Positions 38,801 to 50,606 of a DNA stretch of 64,000 nt are shown in pieces. Each line of letters starts with the position of its first letter. Position 1 is the first letter of the stretch. Location of the stretch: assembly GCA_018389105.1 (NCBI GenBank), contig JACATO010001085.1, forward strand, positions 930,001 through 994,000. Reading direction: 5' to 3'. The position numbers and the translations under genes were made by a program. The DNA comes from Nautilus pompilius (lineage: Eukaryota; Mollusca; Cephalopoda; Nautilida; Nautilidae). The notes under the pieces were generated by a model. The model worked only from the letters and a program-made list of their open reading frames with translations, did not search any database and was not told the origin of the DNA.

Positions 38801-40441
38801 GTATTTTTTAGTCCCCTGGTTGAGCAGACTCCAGACACATCATCCCAGCCTTCCTGCTGTGCTGCTTGCTATTGGAGTTACAACACCATACAATAAAAAC
38901 TTTGTTCTTTTCTCTCATTCTAATCCTGTACAATAACTAGGCAACTAAAAACTACACCAATAATAAAGGCTGGCATCTACACATTTAATTGTTTGTATCC
39001 TTTGTTTATTAATAAAGCTTAAAATAAATAAAGTTACACATGAGACTGTTATCCACAAGGTAACATTATTGAAAAGATCAGCTTGGTGTCATCTTGGGGT
39101 GACCAACTGTCTCTCACCTCCAATGACTTATTCTCTCATTTCTCATTTCAACACTAAATACATGTTCAGCTATCTGAAACACATGCTTATGTACACCTAT
39201 TCATCCGCATTAGTATTCATTACTCACTCATATCACACATTCACTCAGCATAAATTACATGTATTCATACATATTCCTTAAGCAGTGATGGACTCACTCT
39301 TGTCTGTCAACACTCACATAGTTTCCAGATGCAAGATCATATAAAGGTGTTAATGAATATAAAAATACAAATAATTTTGGTCATATCTTCATCTCTTGCA
39401 CATTAAATATTGTTGATAAGTATTAATTATGCAACAAAAAAAAGGCTAAAGATATTCATCATACAGTACACAGTTTTTTTTTATTATGCTGTATGAAACA
39501 TTTGCAGAGATAAACGGGCGATGTCCACCCTCATCAGTTGCCATTGAACTTCACTGGTAGGAGGATGAAGTTGTGCATCTCCAAACTATACCATGCATAA
39601 GAAATTTTGGGGTATAAAAAGTTAATAGTGTAACTTAAAATTCATCTAAATCAAGAGAATACTGTATTTTGATATCAAAATTTGATAATAATTATATATT
39701 ATAACCACAAATAATTTGACAGATAAGGTAGCCTAAAATGGCTATCTGCTATGATACTTTCCAGATGGTCAACATTATGCATGATATTTACATCATTGGC
39801 ATGTCTTACTGAAAAATTTTGATGCATGACATCATTTATATGTCATCAACATCATGTCATACATATAAGTGGCAACTTAATATGGTGCTAGATACCAAAA
39901 TGTTTTTAAGCATTTTCATGTGCTGTTATGAAAACAAACCATTCTTAAACATTGTAGAACATTTTGGTATTTTGAATATAGCTTGGTTTATCTATTCTTT
40001 CTCTCTTTTGTTGTTACCAGTACTAAAGAACTTTTAGTACTAAGATGATAGCTTCTTTTATATCACTATCAAAGTAAAAAGTGACCCTAAACCACATTTT
40101 ATATTAATTTTTTGGATAAACTTAATAGTTGAATGATAATAATTATATACAAGCAAAACTATAAAGAAAATTGGAAGTTCATCAACAGATTGGTCTTAAT
40201 CAATTTTTTAAAAGAAACTAGTTTTGGCTAAAGTATTTTCATTTTAATGCCACAATGAGTAAATTTGTTAACTCTAGAGGATGTCCAACTTCATCATAAT
40301 TATAAAAAAATAAACAAAAGAAAACTACAACAGCAAACAAGGAAACATAATTTTTTTTTCTGATTAAAGATGAAAAGTGTGTGCTAAGATTGCATAATTT
40401 GAGTATAACTGTAAATAAGAAACTTATCCAAAGACCAATTG

Positions 40442-40931
40442 CAGATTGAGAATCCCTTATCCGAAATCCTTGGGGACCGAATGTTTCGGATTTTGGGATA
40501 TAGATATACAGCATAATTTGGTATCTACTCACCGAGGAGTGGGGAGGGCACAAGTTCACTTACAACATTATAACTGCATAGGATGCATATAGCCTACAGG
40601 TAGTTTATGCAATATTTTAAAATCATTTTGTGTATGAAACCATAAGAAAAATATGTACATTTAACCATCAGAAAGGTAAACTGTCACTACGGTAGACCTA
40701 CTGGTACCTGTAGGGGTATTTGCAGGGCCTTTCGACATTTTCAAAGTATATTCCCACCAATAACAAAGCACAAAAATTAAGGTGAGTGATGTACATACGT
40801 CAAGCATGTCAGGACCTGGTGTTCACCCAGGAACCTTCTGGAATTTTCCAATGAAGGCGCTCCAAAAATATTTCGGATTTTGGAGCTTTTCGGTTTTCAG
40901 AATTTTGGGACAAGGGATCTCGCTCGACCTG
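40442..40931. mobile_element. Tigger2-like non-autonomous DNA transposon
   Basis: The element begins CAGATTGAGAATCCCTTATC with a following CGAAATCCTTGG, and its right end read inwards is CAGGTCGAGCGAGATCCCTT; right flank is TA. Inside are TTTCGGATTTTGG motifs at both ends and the central runs ATAGCCTACAGGTAGTTTAT, ATTTTGTGTATGAAAC and ACCATCAGAAAGGTAAACTG. From memory these match the layout of mammalian Tigger2/MER28-type elements closely. No transposase ORF remains in the 490 bp. Confidence 0.7.
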
Positions 40932-41142
40932 TATAAGAGAAGTAACAAAAGCAAACAGTATTTCTGTAATTGCTTATTTAACATGACTATGGTACTACCA
41001 AAGATGACATCAGGCCAGACTTGTCCTATCTGGGTGACTTGACAGGTGTGAAATAGCTGCCTTTTATGTTTTTTTTTTTTACTTAGGTAATTAAATAATT
41101 CCAAGTAATACAGGTGAGATTTGAGATTTTATACATTTATTC

Positions 41143-41143
41143 G

Positions 41144-41201
<58 letters not shown>

Positions 41202-41202
41202 G
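41143..41202. repeat. (CT)n microsatellite
   Basis: About 60 bp of CT repeat with two single-base interruptions, a strand-asymmetric polypyrimidine tract. Confidence 0.92.
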
Positions 41203-41340
41203 TACTGGGTCCTTTTTTTTTAATCCTAAGGTAATTAATCCACACACATTTTTTTAACCACTTGTCTTTTTTTCTAAAATATTCTGTAAATTAAGATAAA
41301 AAAATGTACAAAGGATATTAATATTTCTTTTTAAAGTTTA

Positions 41341-41410
41341 ATAAATATATATATCTATATATATATATATTATAATATATATATACTATAATATATATAT
41401 ATATGAATAT
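41341..41410. repeat. (AT)n microsatellite
   Basis: About 70 bp of AT/TATA units, less than 150 bp from the (CT)n tract. Confidence 0.9.
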
Positions 41411-43189
41411 AGCTGAATATTTTAAGCCTGAATAATACTCTGTACTTGCAAAGTTTATATTAAAGAATTGGGTTTTTTTATTTGTAAGATTTTTTGCTGG
41501 ACTATAATAAAATAGAATGATAGAAAATTTAAAAGTTATCATTTTGGCAATAATTTGTTGGACTTTTCCTTTTTTTCCTGATACAGTGTTTTAGTGCTTT
41601 GTTGGTACTAAAGACCTGGGGCTAAAGTTTGTCTCTTAATGCCTCAGGCTACTGAATCAGATGGTTGTTGTGATTTTCTGAGTACACAGACTGGAGCCAA
41701 AAATGATTGTAAAGTTGGGCTGCAAAGCACAGGCTTTCACAGATTTGTATCATGGTTTTCATTCCAGCTGATTCCAAGTAGGTATAACTGAGATAGTGAT
41801 CAATGAAGTTCAGCATGGATAGCTGCTTGGTGACCATGCTATCAGATAAAACGTTCTTGCATGTGGCTCTGCATGGGAACAAATTTCACTGATGAAACGG
41901 AGAAGTTGTAAAGTACATTTAGTTTGATAGAGGACGGCTGCTAACTTGCCAGTCCAGTAACTTACACAAGTGAGTGGATGGAACTACCATAACTTTGGTT
42001 TATGGCGTGAGGAGTGAATTCATCTGTTTGCCAGGTGCTAACAGTTTTCTTCCCCTTATTTTTTAGCATTGCCATGTTGTGAAAATCAAAGTTTATATGA
42101 AATCTAACAACTTTGGTTAATATTTTACTTCATGAGGCAACTTGTCTGTGTACCTAGTAAATTACACATGCTCCTAATAAACCAACACCATCTTTACATT
42201 GTGGATAATAGTAAACTACACAGCGGACCTTACGATTTATGAATTTCCTATAGCCATCTTTAAGGAAGTCTAAGCTGTCAAGTTTATTATGCAGGTGAAC
42301 TAAGTTTCTACTTAAAATGGTTGTGTATACAATGTGAACCTTGCTCCAATCTGATGATAATTTTAAAACTCATGACTGCCTGTGAGTACAAGTGTGACAA
42401 ATTTTAAAAGCAGTTTTAAGGCTAATCATTTTTTTTTTGTCATATTATTTTGGCTAAATTTTTTGTACGCATTTTTTCTTTTGGGCTAAGTTCTACATTC
42501 TATTTTATTCAAGTGCTTCATTTCATCTGCCATATTGATTTGATAGCTTACAGTAGAAGCAATCAGTAGTGGTCAGAACCCAATCAATTTTATAGCATTG
42601 TTTTGTGGGAAGGTTTTCTAAATTGTTAGCAGACAAACCAAATTCTGATGGTGTGCAAAGCCACTTTAAGATGCTATTGAAAGTATTAAATAAGATGATC
42701 AAATTTATTAATAATAATATTAATTACCAGTTATCAGTTTTTAAATGAAATGTTACTGAAAACTTGAAAGAATCAACATATTTACAAAGTTTTGATAGAA
42801 TCTAGGCTGAAGGAATCAGGGGTTGAGCTATTTGAAGGAGTTTTTTCCACAGGATACCATAGCTTATATTGATACATTAATATTTCTCTTCTTTTCAATT
42901 TTTTGTTTGCTTATTGTTAATCCTGTAGGAACAACGTCACTCAAGATGGTACCATTAGCAGCAACTCACAGCTACATACATATAATAATTGAAATAATTA
43001 TGAAAACAAAGGTAAAGCTGGGTACATAATGCAAAACAATATGATAGAACTGCATCTCATGCATAAAAATAAAATGAAATGCTCCACACAGTCATGTGTT
43101 GATATAGTAGATTGTTAATGGTTGTCATGCAAGCAATCAGAAAGTGGCACATTTGAAAAAGGACTATAAAAATATGAGCAGTGATGTTA

Positions 43190-44110
43190 TTGTAGTGTGA
43201 TGAATACTATGGCTCCAGGTAAGGAAATATCACATGATAAACATAGAAATCAGAGTTATAGCTAGTGAAGACTATTCCATGAGGCATATTGCTGCCCAAC
43301 TTTGTGTTTCAGAAGGAGCTGCGTGCAAGACTTAAAGGATACATGAAACTGGTACTCTTGACAATAAATGTGGCTGAGGAAGAAAACCCAATGTTAAGTA
43401 CTTCAGGGTACGTTTTCTAAATGATAGTGAGCGAGTAGGGATCTTGCAAATGACCTACATAGCTGCACATACAGGTGTTAACATTTCTTCAAGAACAGTA
43501 AGATGCACATCAGCCTGATGTGGTCTCACCGGGTTTGTAGCTGCTTGAAAACCTTTACTGAGGAGAGGAAATCAAATGTTGAGGCTGAAATGAAACAGAG
43601 GGATGACCAAACCTGAAAGAAGGTGCTCTTTACAGATGAGTGCAAGTTTGAACTGTTTGGCTCTAATCAAGGGCAGCTTGCTTGAGGGTGGTCTAGGGAG
43701 CGGTGTACAACAGCTACAATGAAGCATGGGGTGGACCAATACAAGTGCGGGGCTGCATATCAGACAAGAATGTGAGAGATATGCATAAAGTTGAAAGTGT
43801 ATTAATTTCTCACAGGTACAGGCAGGTTCTTATCCATGATACCATCTCTTCTCTCAGGAAGGCATATCATTGGGTGGAGATTTATCTTCCAACATGACAA
43901 TGACTCCAAGCATACAGTCAGTCTGGTGAAAAACTATTTGGAACATAAAGAGGTTGATGGAACACACACTTGCAAAGATGTCTTGGCCTGCACAGTCCTG
44001 ATAAGAACACCATTGAGGCTATATGGGGTTATGTGGCTACTGGGAAAACCAAATTGCAATGAAACACCTTGGAGAAATTGTGGAAAATGCTACAAGATAT
44101 TTAGAACAAT
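43190..44110 (+). mobile_element. decayed Tc1 transposase
   Basis: A Tc1-type DDE transposase in several frames. In order: MAPGKEISHDKHR near 43210 and HIAAQLCVSEGAACK (helix-turn-helix part, about 43276-43330), FTDECKFELFGSNQGQ (first catalytic Asp, about 43628-43675), MKHG (43720), QHDNDSKHT (second Asp, about 43890-43917) and DKNTIEAIWGYV (Glu, about 44000-44035), then an ENxxRYLEQY-type C-terminus near 44085-44110. All three catalytic codons can still be read but stops and frameshifts interrupt the frame. Outer inverted repeats were not found. Confidence 0.82.
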
Positions 44111-44854
44111 ATTCTACAGTCATACATACATAACTTGTATGGGAGCATGAAAACAAGATGTTAAGCTCTATATAAAACAATGCATTGTGTATGTATTATA
44201 TAGGTCTCTCAGTTGCAATTACTCATTATTTTTGCATATTCTGTGTGTCTCTTCCCATAAATATTTAATTATTTCCAATATTGTATGTATATGTATATAT
44301 ATATGATACAGTGATAATTTGTATGATGGCTAGAATAAATTTGTTTATTTATAGTGTAGTACTATGGACACAAATGAAACCCAGCCAAAATAGCATCACA
44401 ATAATGGTATCTGGCTGGTTTTTATTTGAGCATATCTAGTATATCTATAGTTTCTAAAGCTTTGTGATTTGGGAAACATATTTCCATTTTCTTTTTTCTT
44501 TTTTTTTTTGCTTATTTTCTGTTTTTGTTTAACTCTTTCATCTTCGTTTTTGGTAAAATGCAATATTTATTCCTGAAAATTCAAGTTTGGAAAGATATTG
44601 ATCACTTTAAAAATCAGTGTAGCATTTAAAAAAATTTTTATTGAAGTGAGGAAATCTCATCTTACAATTGGAACTATACTGAAAAAAGAATGGGTCGATA
44701 TAGATATAGAAAGTCAAGATGTTTTAAAAACTTACATAAAGTAGGAGTGGTTTCTAAAAAATGTCTTGTCTGGTTTTGAAAATATTTATGCTCTCTGCTT
44801 CTGCTATCTAGTTTGGCAGGGAGGCAAATAACAAGTGATTATTGTTGTTGTTTC

Positions 44855-45157
44855 ATACTTGTCTCTACAAGGGAGACGGCCCTGGTGATGGGGTGTAGTG
44901 CCAAGGTTATCCATAAAGGACCCAATACTTCTGACTTCAGAGAAATCCCTACTAGAACTTTCTGTTTTTAGATGTGGAGGAAATCAGAGTGCCTGGAGAA
45001 AACTCGTGTGGCTAGCTGGCTGGTGAAGAACAGTGAGAAGAACCCATTTCAGGGGGAATTGCCAAATCAAGCTGACTGACTGGAAATCAAACTTTGGACA
45101 CTCAGCCTTGGTTTTCCAGTAGGCTAACTGCTGGTCTACCAGCTGCCCTGCCCTACC
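44855..45157 (-). mobile_element. tRNA-derived SINE, reverse, near full length
   Basis: Reverse copy with a clear 3' tail at the left (GTCTCTACAAGGGAGACGGC, then GATGGGGTGTAGTGCCAAGG), the body (AAATCCCTACTAGAACTTTC, GGTGAAGAACAGTGAGAAG) and a tRNA-like head at the right. Read on the minus strand the head starts GGGCAGCTGGTAGACCAGCA and continues GTTAGCCTACTGG. This is the most complete reverse copy. Confidence 0.82.
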
Positions 45158-46950
45158 AAAAGGTTAAAAAAAGAGAACAGCATAAATTTCTAATGTCCAA
45201 TCTAGAATATTTCCTTCTTGTTTTATATTTATGAATCCCAGTATTATCTAACATGCTACTAGTATGTAAAAACCTATCTAACTTTCTGCATTCCTTCATA
45301 GAAATAATTTTTTAAAACTTAAAACTTTTTCTTTAAAATATCTGTAGTGCAAACTAGGCAATCAAAACTTCTAATTTCACTTTATAACTCTGATGTACAT
45401 ATATTACTATGGGTCTAACTAATGATTTATACAGATGATCTAAAACTGATCAAGTTTTATTATTTACGATATGGTGTAGTATACCTGAAGCCCTGTTGGC
45501 TTTGAGACATTGTTTTTGATTTTTTAAAAGTTATCTTTAAATCCTTTTCTCCTTTTAGCTCAGTTGATTGATATGTCATTTGTATTAACAGGTCAGAATT
45601 TAAAGGTTTAGTTGCACACACTGTGTGTCTCTTCAATGTTTTACCATCACCATTACTACTTAAGCAAGTCAGATGTAATGTATTTGTAGAAGGATGTGTA
45701 ATGTACAGTGAGCCAGTTTGAATCCATGACAACCATTAGGAACTGAAGCAGCCTTTCTCTCAGTCTGTCCTGAATTTTTTTTTGTTTCATGCTGCATCTT
45801 AGTCAATGCAGTAAAAAGCAACAAGAAATTGTAAGAATTTCAGCAGCCCTGGCAGCCATAATTGTGAGCTGACAAAATTATTCATCAAAGGCATAAAGGA
45901 GAATATTTGGATAAAAATGTCACTTGTAACAAAAATAAAAGGTTATAATTTTAAATATCTTTTGTAAGATTCAGTATTTTGTAAAAAATAATTCCCAAAG
46001 ATATCCTTCTTTCTTTTCTGCCGGTAGATATGCTGTAGGTGTGAAGTGTTTTTTTAAGTTAAGAGAAATGTTTTTGCATAACATCTTACCTCAAGTTTCA
46101 GGATTTTTTTTGTAAGTGTTAGCAGTCCACTATCATATCTAACTAAAGAGAAGATAAACTTGATCAGCAAGATGATTTTTGTTGTTGCTTTTGAAATATT
46201 TTGTTTTAAGGTGCCCGTGTGTGAGAAAGATATATTAATTTACACAGATTATCTGCAGTACTCACCTCACAGATATAAGTAATTTTCCATGCTTATATGG
46301 ATTCAGATTGCTTTTGTACTAAATTTGAAATTTAAAAAAATAATTGTAAGACATCTGAGTTTTGATTGGTTTAGTCTTTTTTGATTTCATATGGTTAAGA
46401 AATGATACTTTCAGGTCTGGGAAAAGCTAACAGCATAATAAATGCATAAATTTTATTTCTAACATAAGTTTAACCACTTGGACTGCACAAATATTGCCAT
46501 CTTAAATGTCTTAAAGAAAATTTGCATGTGAGCATACTAATGGAATTTGTCAGATTTCACTGATTTGCATTCAAATTAATGTTTTTCTCCTGATAAACTT
46601 TTATCATATAAAAGCTGACTGTTATGGTTTAATGTTGAAGATAAAACATACAGCATTTGCCTTTGAATTTCTGCACCTATTTAGATCACTTCTAATCATT
46701 GAGAGCTGTTTCATTGAGACTACACCTTATTGTGCTTCTTTGCCTATCACAGCCAGATAAGATCAATAAAAGTAACCTGGCACACACAGCACAGATCAGT
46801 TTTCTCCATTAACCAACACCTGTCAAGTTAGGGAGGAAGATAATCCATTCTGGTAAAGAAAAGACAGATGACTAAGCTGCACACTCCTAAAGGGAGCCAG
46901 AGTATTTAAGTGTTTCTTTTTTGCCTCCTCCCTCCCTTCCTTCCTTCCAG

Positions 46951-46997
46951 TGATGAGGCAGAAACCATACACCTGGAATGCAGTGAATGCCTCATCA
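46951..46997. repeat. 10-bp perfect inverted repeat (hairpin)
   Basis: TGATGAGGCA (46951-46960) and TGCCTCATCA (46988-46997) are perfect complements with a 27-nt loop, after a (CCTT)n-like pyrimidine tract. Confidence 0.5.
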
Positions 46998-48185
46998 TAT
47001 CCATAGTATCTTCTCCCAGTCACCTGCTACAAAGCTCTTCCATTTCCCATACAGCTGCCAATTGAAGGTGAAAAGTAAATAGAACAAACTGAAAGGTAAA
47101 CAAGATAGCTTTCCATAAACACAGCCACTTTCACTATCTGATTTTCTGTCTGTTCAAACCAGTAGCAAAGGTAAATCTCATTCAGGTCTCTTTTTTATGT
47201 TACTGTTGTTATATCTGTTAAATGTTAACAGAGCAAACTTTTTTTGTTTTTTAAAAAAAAAGTTTGGCCTGAATTTTCCATATGAATGAATTAGAGAAAC
47301 CAGATATTTTCCGTTTATGATTGTTGCACCAATGGGAATTAGCTTCAGATAAAATGCCAGACTGTTTATAACCTGAAGAAAAGCAAATTGCTGAGCTGTA
47401 CATTGCAACAGATAAACAGATTTTGCATTCAGCTTAAACATTAATTCTCCATTCACAATTCTCCACTACTGCCAACTCTTTTCTCAAAAAAAAAAAAAAA
47501 ATGTATTTTTATATCTGGTGGATATTATCTTACAGAAAAGGGGGAAAAAAGAGAAACTTCCTTTCCTTCCAGAATGGCATATTTCAAAAATATTAATTGG
47601 TGAAAGCTTAATTTTATGATCTCTTCCATATTCATGTCAGTGATTTTGGTTTTGATAATAATTTAAAAAACTAATTAGAAATTTATTTGAAAAAATAGAC
47701 AACAAACAAAAATATATGATTTAGGAATATTTAGTAGTATTGATGTACTACATCATCTGCTTTCATCATTTTATTACATATTTCAGTCTTTACTTCACAT
47801 AATACCTGAGAATATAATCTGTTTTGCAGTTCTTTTGTACATATAGCTAAGTTTTTGCTTGTGTTGTTAATAATGGCTGACCTGCCTGGTTTTGTCAGTT
47901 TGTTTTCTTTTGTTACTTTGAGTTCTGTACAAGTTTTTAGTTAAGCTTAATTTAATCACCACTTGGTTTAACATTTAAATTTCTGGGTGAGTTCTTCATA
48001 TATGCTTAGGTGGTGCCTTTATGCATTTTTAAAAAAAGATGGAGTAAAAATTCAAGTTTCTTTAAATAAAAAAAAGAGATGGAATAAATTTTATTCAGAA
48101 TTTTAAGCAAAAATCAAATGTTAAGTTTTGAAAAAAAAATACCATCTTTTACTAAAATTATATTCAGCTTTTTTGTTTTTTGTTT

Positions 48186-48255
48186 ATCGGTCTTTACAAG
48201 GGAGGCTACTCTGGTAAGGAATCATTGAGCTACGGTTATCCACTGGAAAACATTA
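48186..48255 (-). mobile_element. SINE 3'-tail fragment, reverse
   Basis: TCTTTACAAGGGAGGCTACT, GGTAAGGAATCATTGAG and GGTTATCCACTGGA match the tail of the reverse copy at 44855 but stop abruptly where the forward SINE at 48256 starts. Confidence 0.6.
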
Positions 48256-48540
48256 TCCTGGGCCAGTGGTCTAGTAGTAAAACTGTAAGACTGCCAAATT
48301 GAGGGACTCAGCTCATTTCATTTCAGTGAAGGACCAGCTCGATTTGGCATACATCTCTTGGCACGGTTTCTTCTTGCTTTTCTTCACCAGTTGGTTTGTG
48401 TGGGTTACCTTCCACATTTAAAAAATGAGGAGTTTTAGTAAGATTTTCTGGGTATGCATGGTGGAGGCTTCACCAGTAACTGTACTCAGGTAACTCGATT
48501 GGTCACCAGGGCTGATACGCTGCTGCCCTTCTAGTTCACT
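48256..48540 (+). mobile_element. tRNA-derived SINE, forward, near full length
   Basis: The head holds an A-box match TGGTCTAGTAG (TRGYNNANNNG) near 48267. The body has GGCACGGTTTCTTCTTGC, TTCACCAGTTGG, TTCCACATTTAAAAAATGAG and AGTTTTAGTAAG, and the tail has the family's TCACCAGGGC. It lies about 330 bp before the PHPT1 terminal exon. Confidence 0.78.
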
Positions 48541-48871
48541 TTTGTGAGATGTCCTCAGGATCTCAAAAGCCAGGGTTTGCCAACTAGATGGTATAATATC
48601 GCAGTATTGGTGTAAAATCTAAATGCCAAGTCTTGCAGCTGTTGAATAACAAAATTTAATATGGCATCAGTGTTTAGCTCTCCAGGAGATTTATGGAAAA
48701 GAAATTTTGAAAAGAAAAATATAATTATTAGACTTTTTTTTTCAAAATGATATTTTTATGTAACGATTGATGAAGTACTAACTAAAGTTGATTATTTTGA
48801 TAATTTTACTAATTTTTCTTTTAGTATAATTTTAAATTTGAAAAATCAATTTTGAAAAAAAAATTTTTCAG

Positions 48872-48964
48872 GGATTTGGAAGAGCTGACCATGCCATCAC
48901 AGCTGCCATCATTCGGAGAAAGTTCAAAAACCATGAAGTTGCTTGGTCCAATGATAGTTATTGA
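48872..48964 (+). CDS. PHPT1: PHPT1 terminal coding exon
   Basis: This is the last coding exon of the phosphohistidine phosphatase gene. After a T/A-rich tract and CAG acceptor ending at 48871, it opens in phase 0 with GFGRADHAITAAI, continues RRKFKNHEVAWSNDSY and stops at TGA (48962-48964): 30 codons plus stop. The human C-terminus (YGPAQHAISTEKI...YPDYEVTWANDGY) aligns without gaps, including the HAI helix start and the conserved W-x-N-D-x-Y end. Joined to the exon at 12937-13061 it keeps frame, giving the C-terminal 72 residues of a protein that is about 125 aa in vertebrates. It is separated from its partner by about 35.8 kb of repeat-filled intron, so automatic annotation could easily miss one of the two exons. 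Confidence 0.93.
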   Translation, partial: GFGRADHAITAAIIRRKFKNHEVAWSNDSY

Positions 48965-49275
48965 GCTGATGCTGTGTGGACCGTGGTGACGTCAATGTGG
49001 CCTCGTGTTGTTTAGTCCAGAGATTTATTTCTGTATTGGTGTTTTTCTTGTGTTTGTTTTTTTTATTGTCTTTTTTTCCATCTGTGAATCAGGATTGGGA
49101 GGAAGGACCCTGGCGATTGGAGACTTTGAAAGCCTCTCTTGACTTGGGTGGTACCTTAGCACTTCCTTTACCCCCCCCCCTTCTCCAGCCGGCTCCCGAC
49201 GTTACTTAGTCCAAATTAGATGTAAAGATTTCTTTTGTAGCCTCAGTAAATAAATGGGATTTCAATAGCTGTTTT
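48965..49275 (+). terminator. PHPT1: PHPT1 3' UTR and poly(A) signal
   Basis: The 3' UTR follows the TGA stop. The first canonical AATAAA is at 49249-49254, and cleavage is expected some 10-30 nt later, giving a 3' UTR of about 300 nt. A second AATAAA at 49366-49371 could serve as an alternative. A run of C residues near 49172 lies in the UTR. The poly(A) site is inferred from the hexamer only. Confidence 0.6.
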
Positions 49276-49820
49276 CTGTACATTTCTGCCCTTTTAAAAT
49301 TTGTTTATCATTTTTACACTTAAAACAAAATCACATAACAGGCAGCCATAAGTGTGGACCCACTAATAAAATGATTTATCAAGCATAGAGCAGGACATTT
49401 AGATGAAAAAAGCTTTTTGTCAAAAGTTCAACTCTGAAGGATTTTAAATATATGGATTTTCTATTAGTTATGTGTTTACATACATATAGCTTTATGTACT
49501 AAAATATGATTTCTATATGAAATATGAGATACTTCATTTTTGACTCCATGATTATGGCTGCCATTATAAGACTTTCTTGGAAAGCTAAGTAATTAAAAAA
49601 CTATATTTGTCTCTGAATATTTGGCAAAAAAAAAAAAGTTCATTGTTGTTGTCGAAAAAAGTAATTAGATATATCAACAAATTGGAAATTAAAATCTAAG
49701 CTCTTATGAGCATTTTAAAAAATAGTAAGAGAAGAAAATCTTTTGAAAAATTAAATAAGAGACTATTTATTTTTCATTTATACTCAACACATTGTTTTAA
49801 AATACCAATTGGTTCTAGTA
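49276..49820. other. intergenic, no feature recognised
   Basis: A+T-rich sequence between the PHPT1 3' end and the inverted-repeat element at 49825. Confidence 0.6.
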
Positions 49821-49824
49821 TAAC

Positions 49825-50602
49825 TACTGTATTTTTGGCATATAAGACACACCCAGGTTTTAGAAGGAAATATTTTGAAAAAAAAAGATTTTAGTGTATA
49901 TAAGAATTGTAAGTACTGGTATTGAATTTTAAAACTATTACACAGACTATGAGTATCTATTAATAAGTATTAAATTTATAACATAATAACTAAATGTATT
50001 TATTCATAAGTATTACCATTAAATTCATATTATAGGCTGATATAATAACTAGTTGGGATGTGACACATTTTGAGTGGTGCCACGTCTTTGTTGTGGAGTC
50101 TTAATGTTTGGATAGATGGCACTGGTGACCACTATAACACAAAACTCTCTGCAATGGCGCTGACAGTCCTACAGTCAGCTCACTCATATTTTCATTAATG
50201 CTTGCAATAAAATATTGAAGGTTTGTTCAAATATTGTACATGAACATAATAAGAAATGATACAGATAGGTGGGAGCATTTGTGAGTGTTACTACCAAATG
50301 GGTTCAGTTTAACCCTATCGATGCCTGCAGGCTCAGGTTATTGCCACTAGCTATTTATAAATACAGCTTTTAAATATACAATAATTTCATTTGCTTTGTT
50401 TTTAAATAAATTATATTCATATTTTTAGTAACAAATAATGTGTATATATTTCTTTCTGGGTTCACCTGAGGGCCGCATCAGACCATCCACCGTAGGACAA
50501 CCTAATGATAATTTTTTCACCTTCAGCATGGAAGATGCAGAGTGAATTTTGGAGACATTTTTTTGATAAAAGTATGTCTTATATGCTGAAGAATATGGCA
50601 AT
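49825..50602. mobile_element. DNA transposon with terminal inverted repeats and 4-bp target duplication
   Basis: The left end is TACTGTATTTTTGGCATATA, then AGACACACC; the right end read inwards is ATTGCCATATTCTTCAGCAT, then ATAAGACATAC. The shared GCATATAAGACAYAC core shows a decayed inverted repeat of about 30 bp. The bases TAAC flank both sides (49821-49824 and 50603-50606), a likely 4-bp target duplication. The interior shows no transposase. Ends of the CCGTATTTTTC...ATAAG type occur in several animal DNA transposon groups, some Chapaev-like with 4-bp duplications; I leave the superfamily open. Confidence 0.7.
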
Positions 50603-50606
50603 TAAC

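Larger units (their letters stand above)
13062..48871 (+). other. PHPT1: PHPT1 intron (about 35.8 kb)
   Basis: The intron is bounded by a GTATGTTG donor and a TTTTTCAG acceptor and is phase 0. I found no convincing second gene inside it. Its content is non-coding A+T-rich DNA with SINEs, an integrase remnant, hAT and Tc1 transposase fossils, MITE and Tigger-like elements and microsatellites, each listed separately. Stretches 13840-19480, 20450-21290, 21350-24590, 24655-26140, 28010-28950, 29190-30480, 31235-36070, 36290-38670, 38800-40440, 41410-43180, 44110-44850 and 45160-48185 hold nothing I can identify. Whether other splice forms use exons inside it is open; one 54-nt candidate at 37570 is described in the findings. 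Confidence 0.85.

Noticed and set aside
46951..46997. Regulatory hairpin or exon after a strong pyrimidine tract at 46921-46950
   Set aside because: A 10-bp perfect stem can occur by chance in 64 kb, and the sequence after AG opens with TGA in one frame and shows no protein similarity; kept only as a low-confidence repeat.
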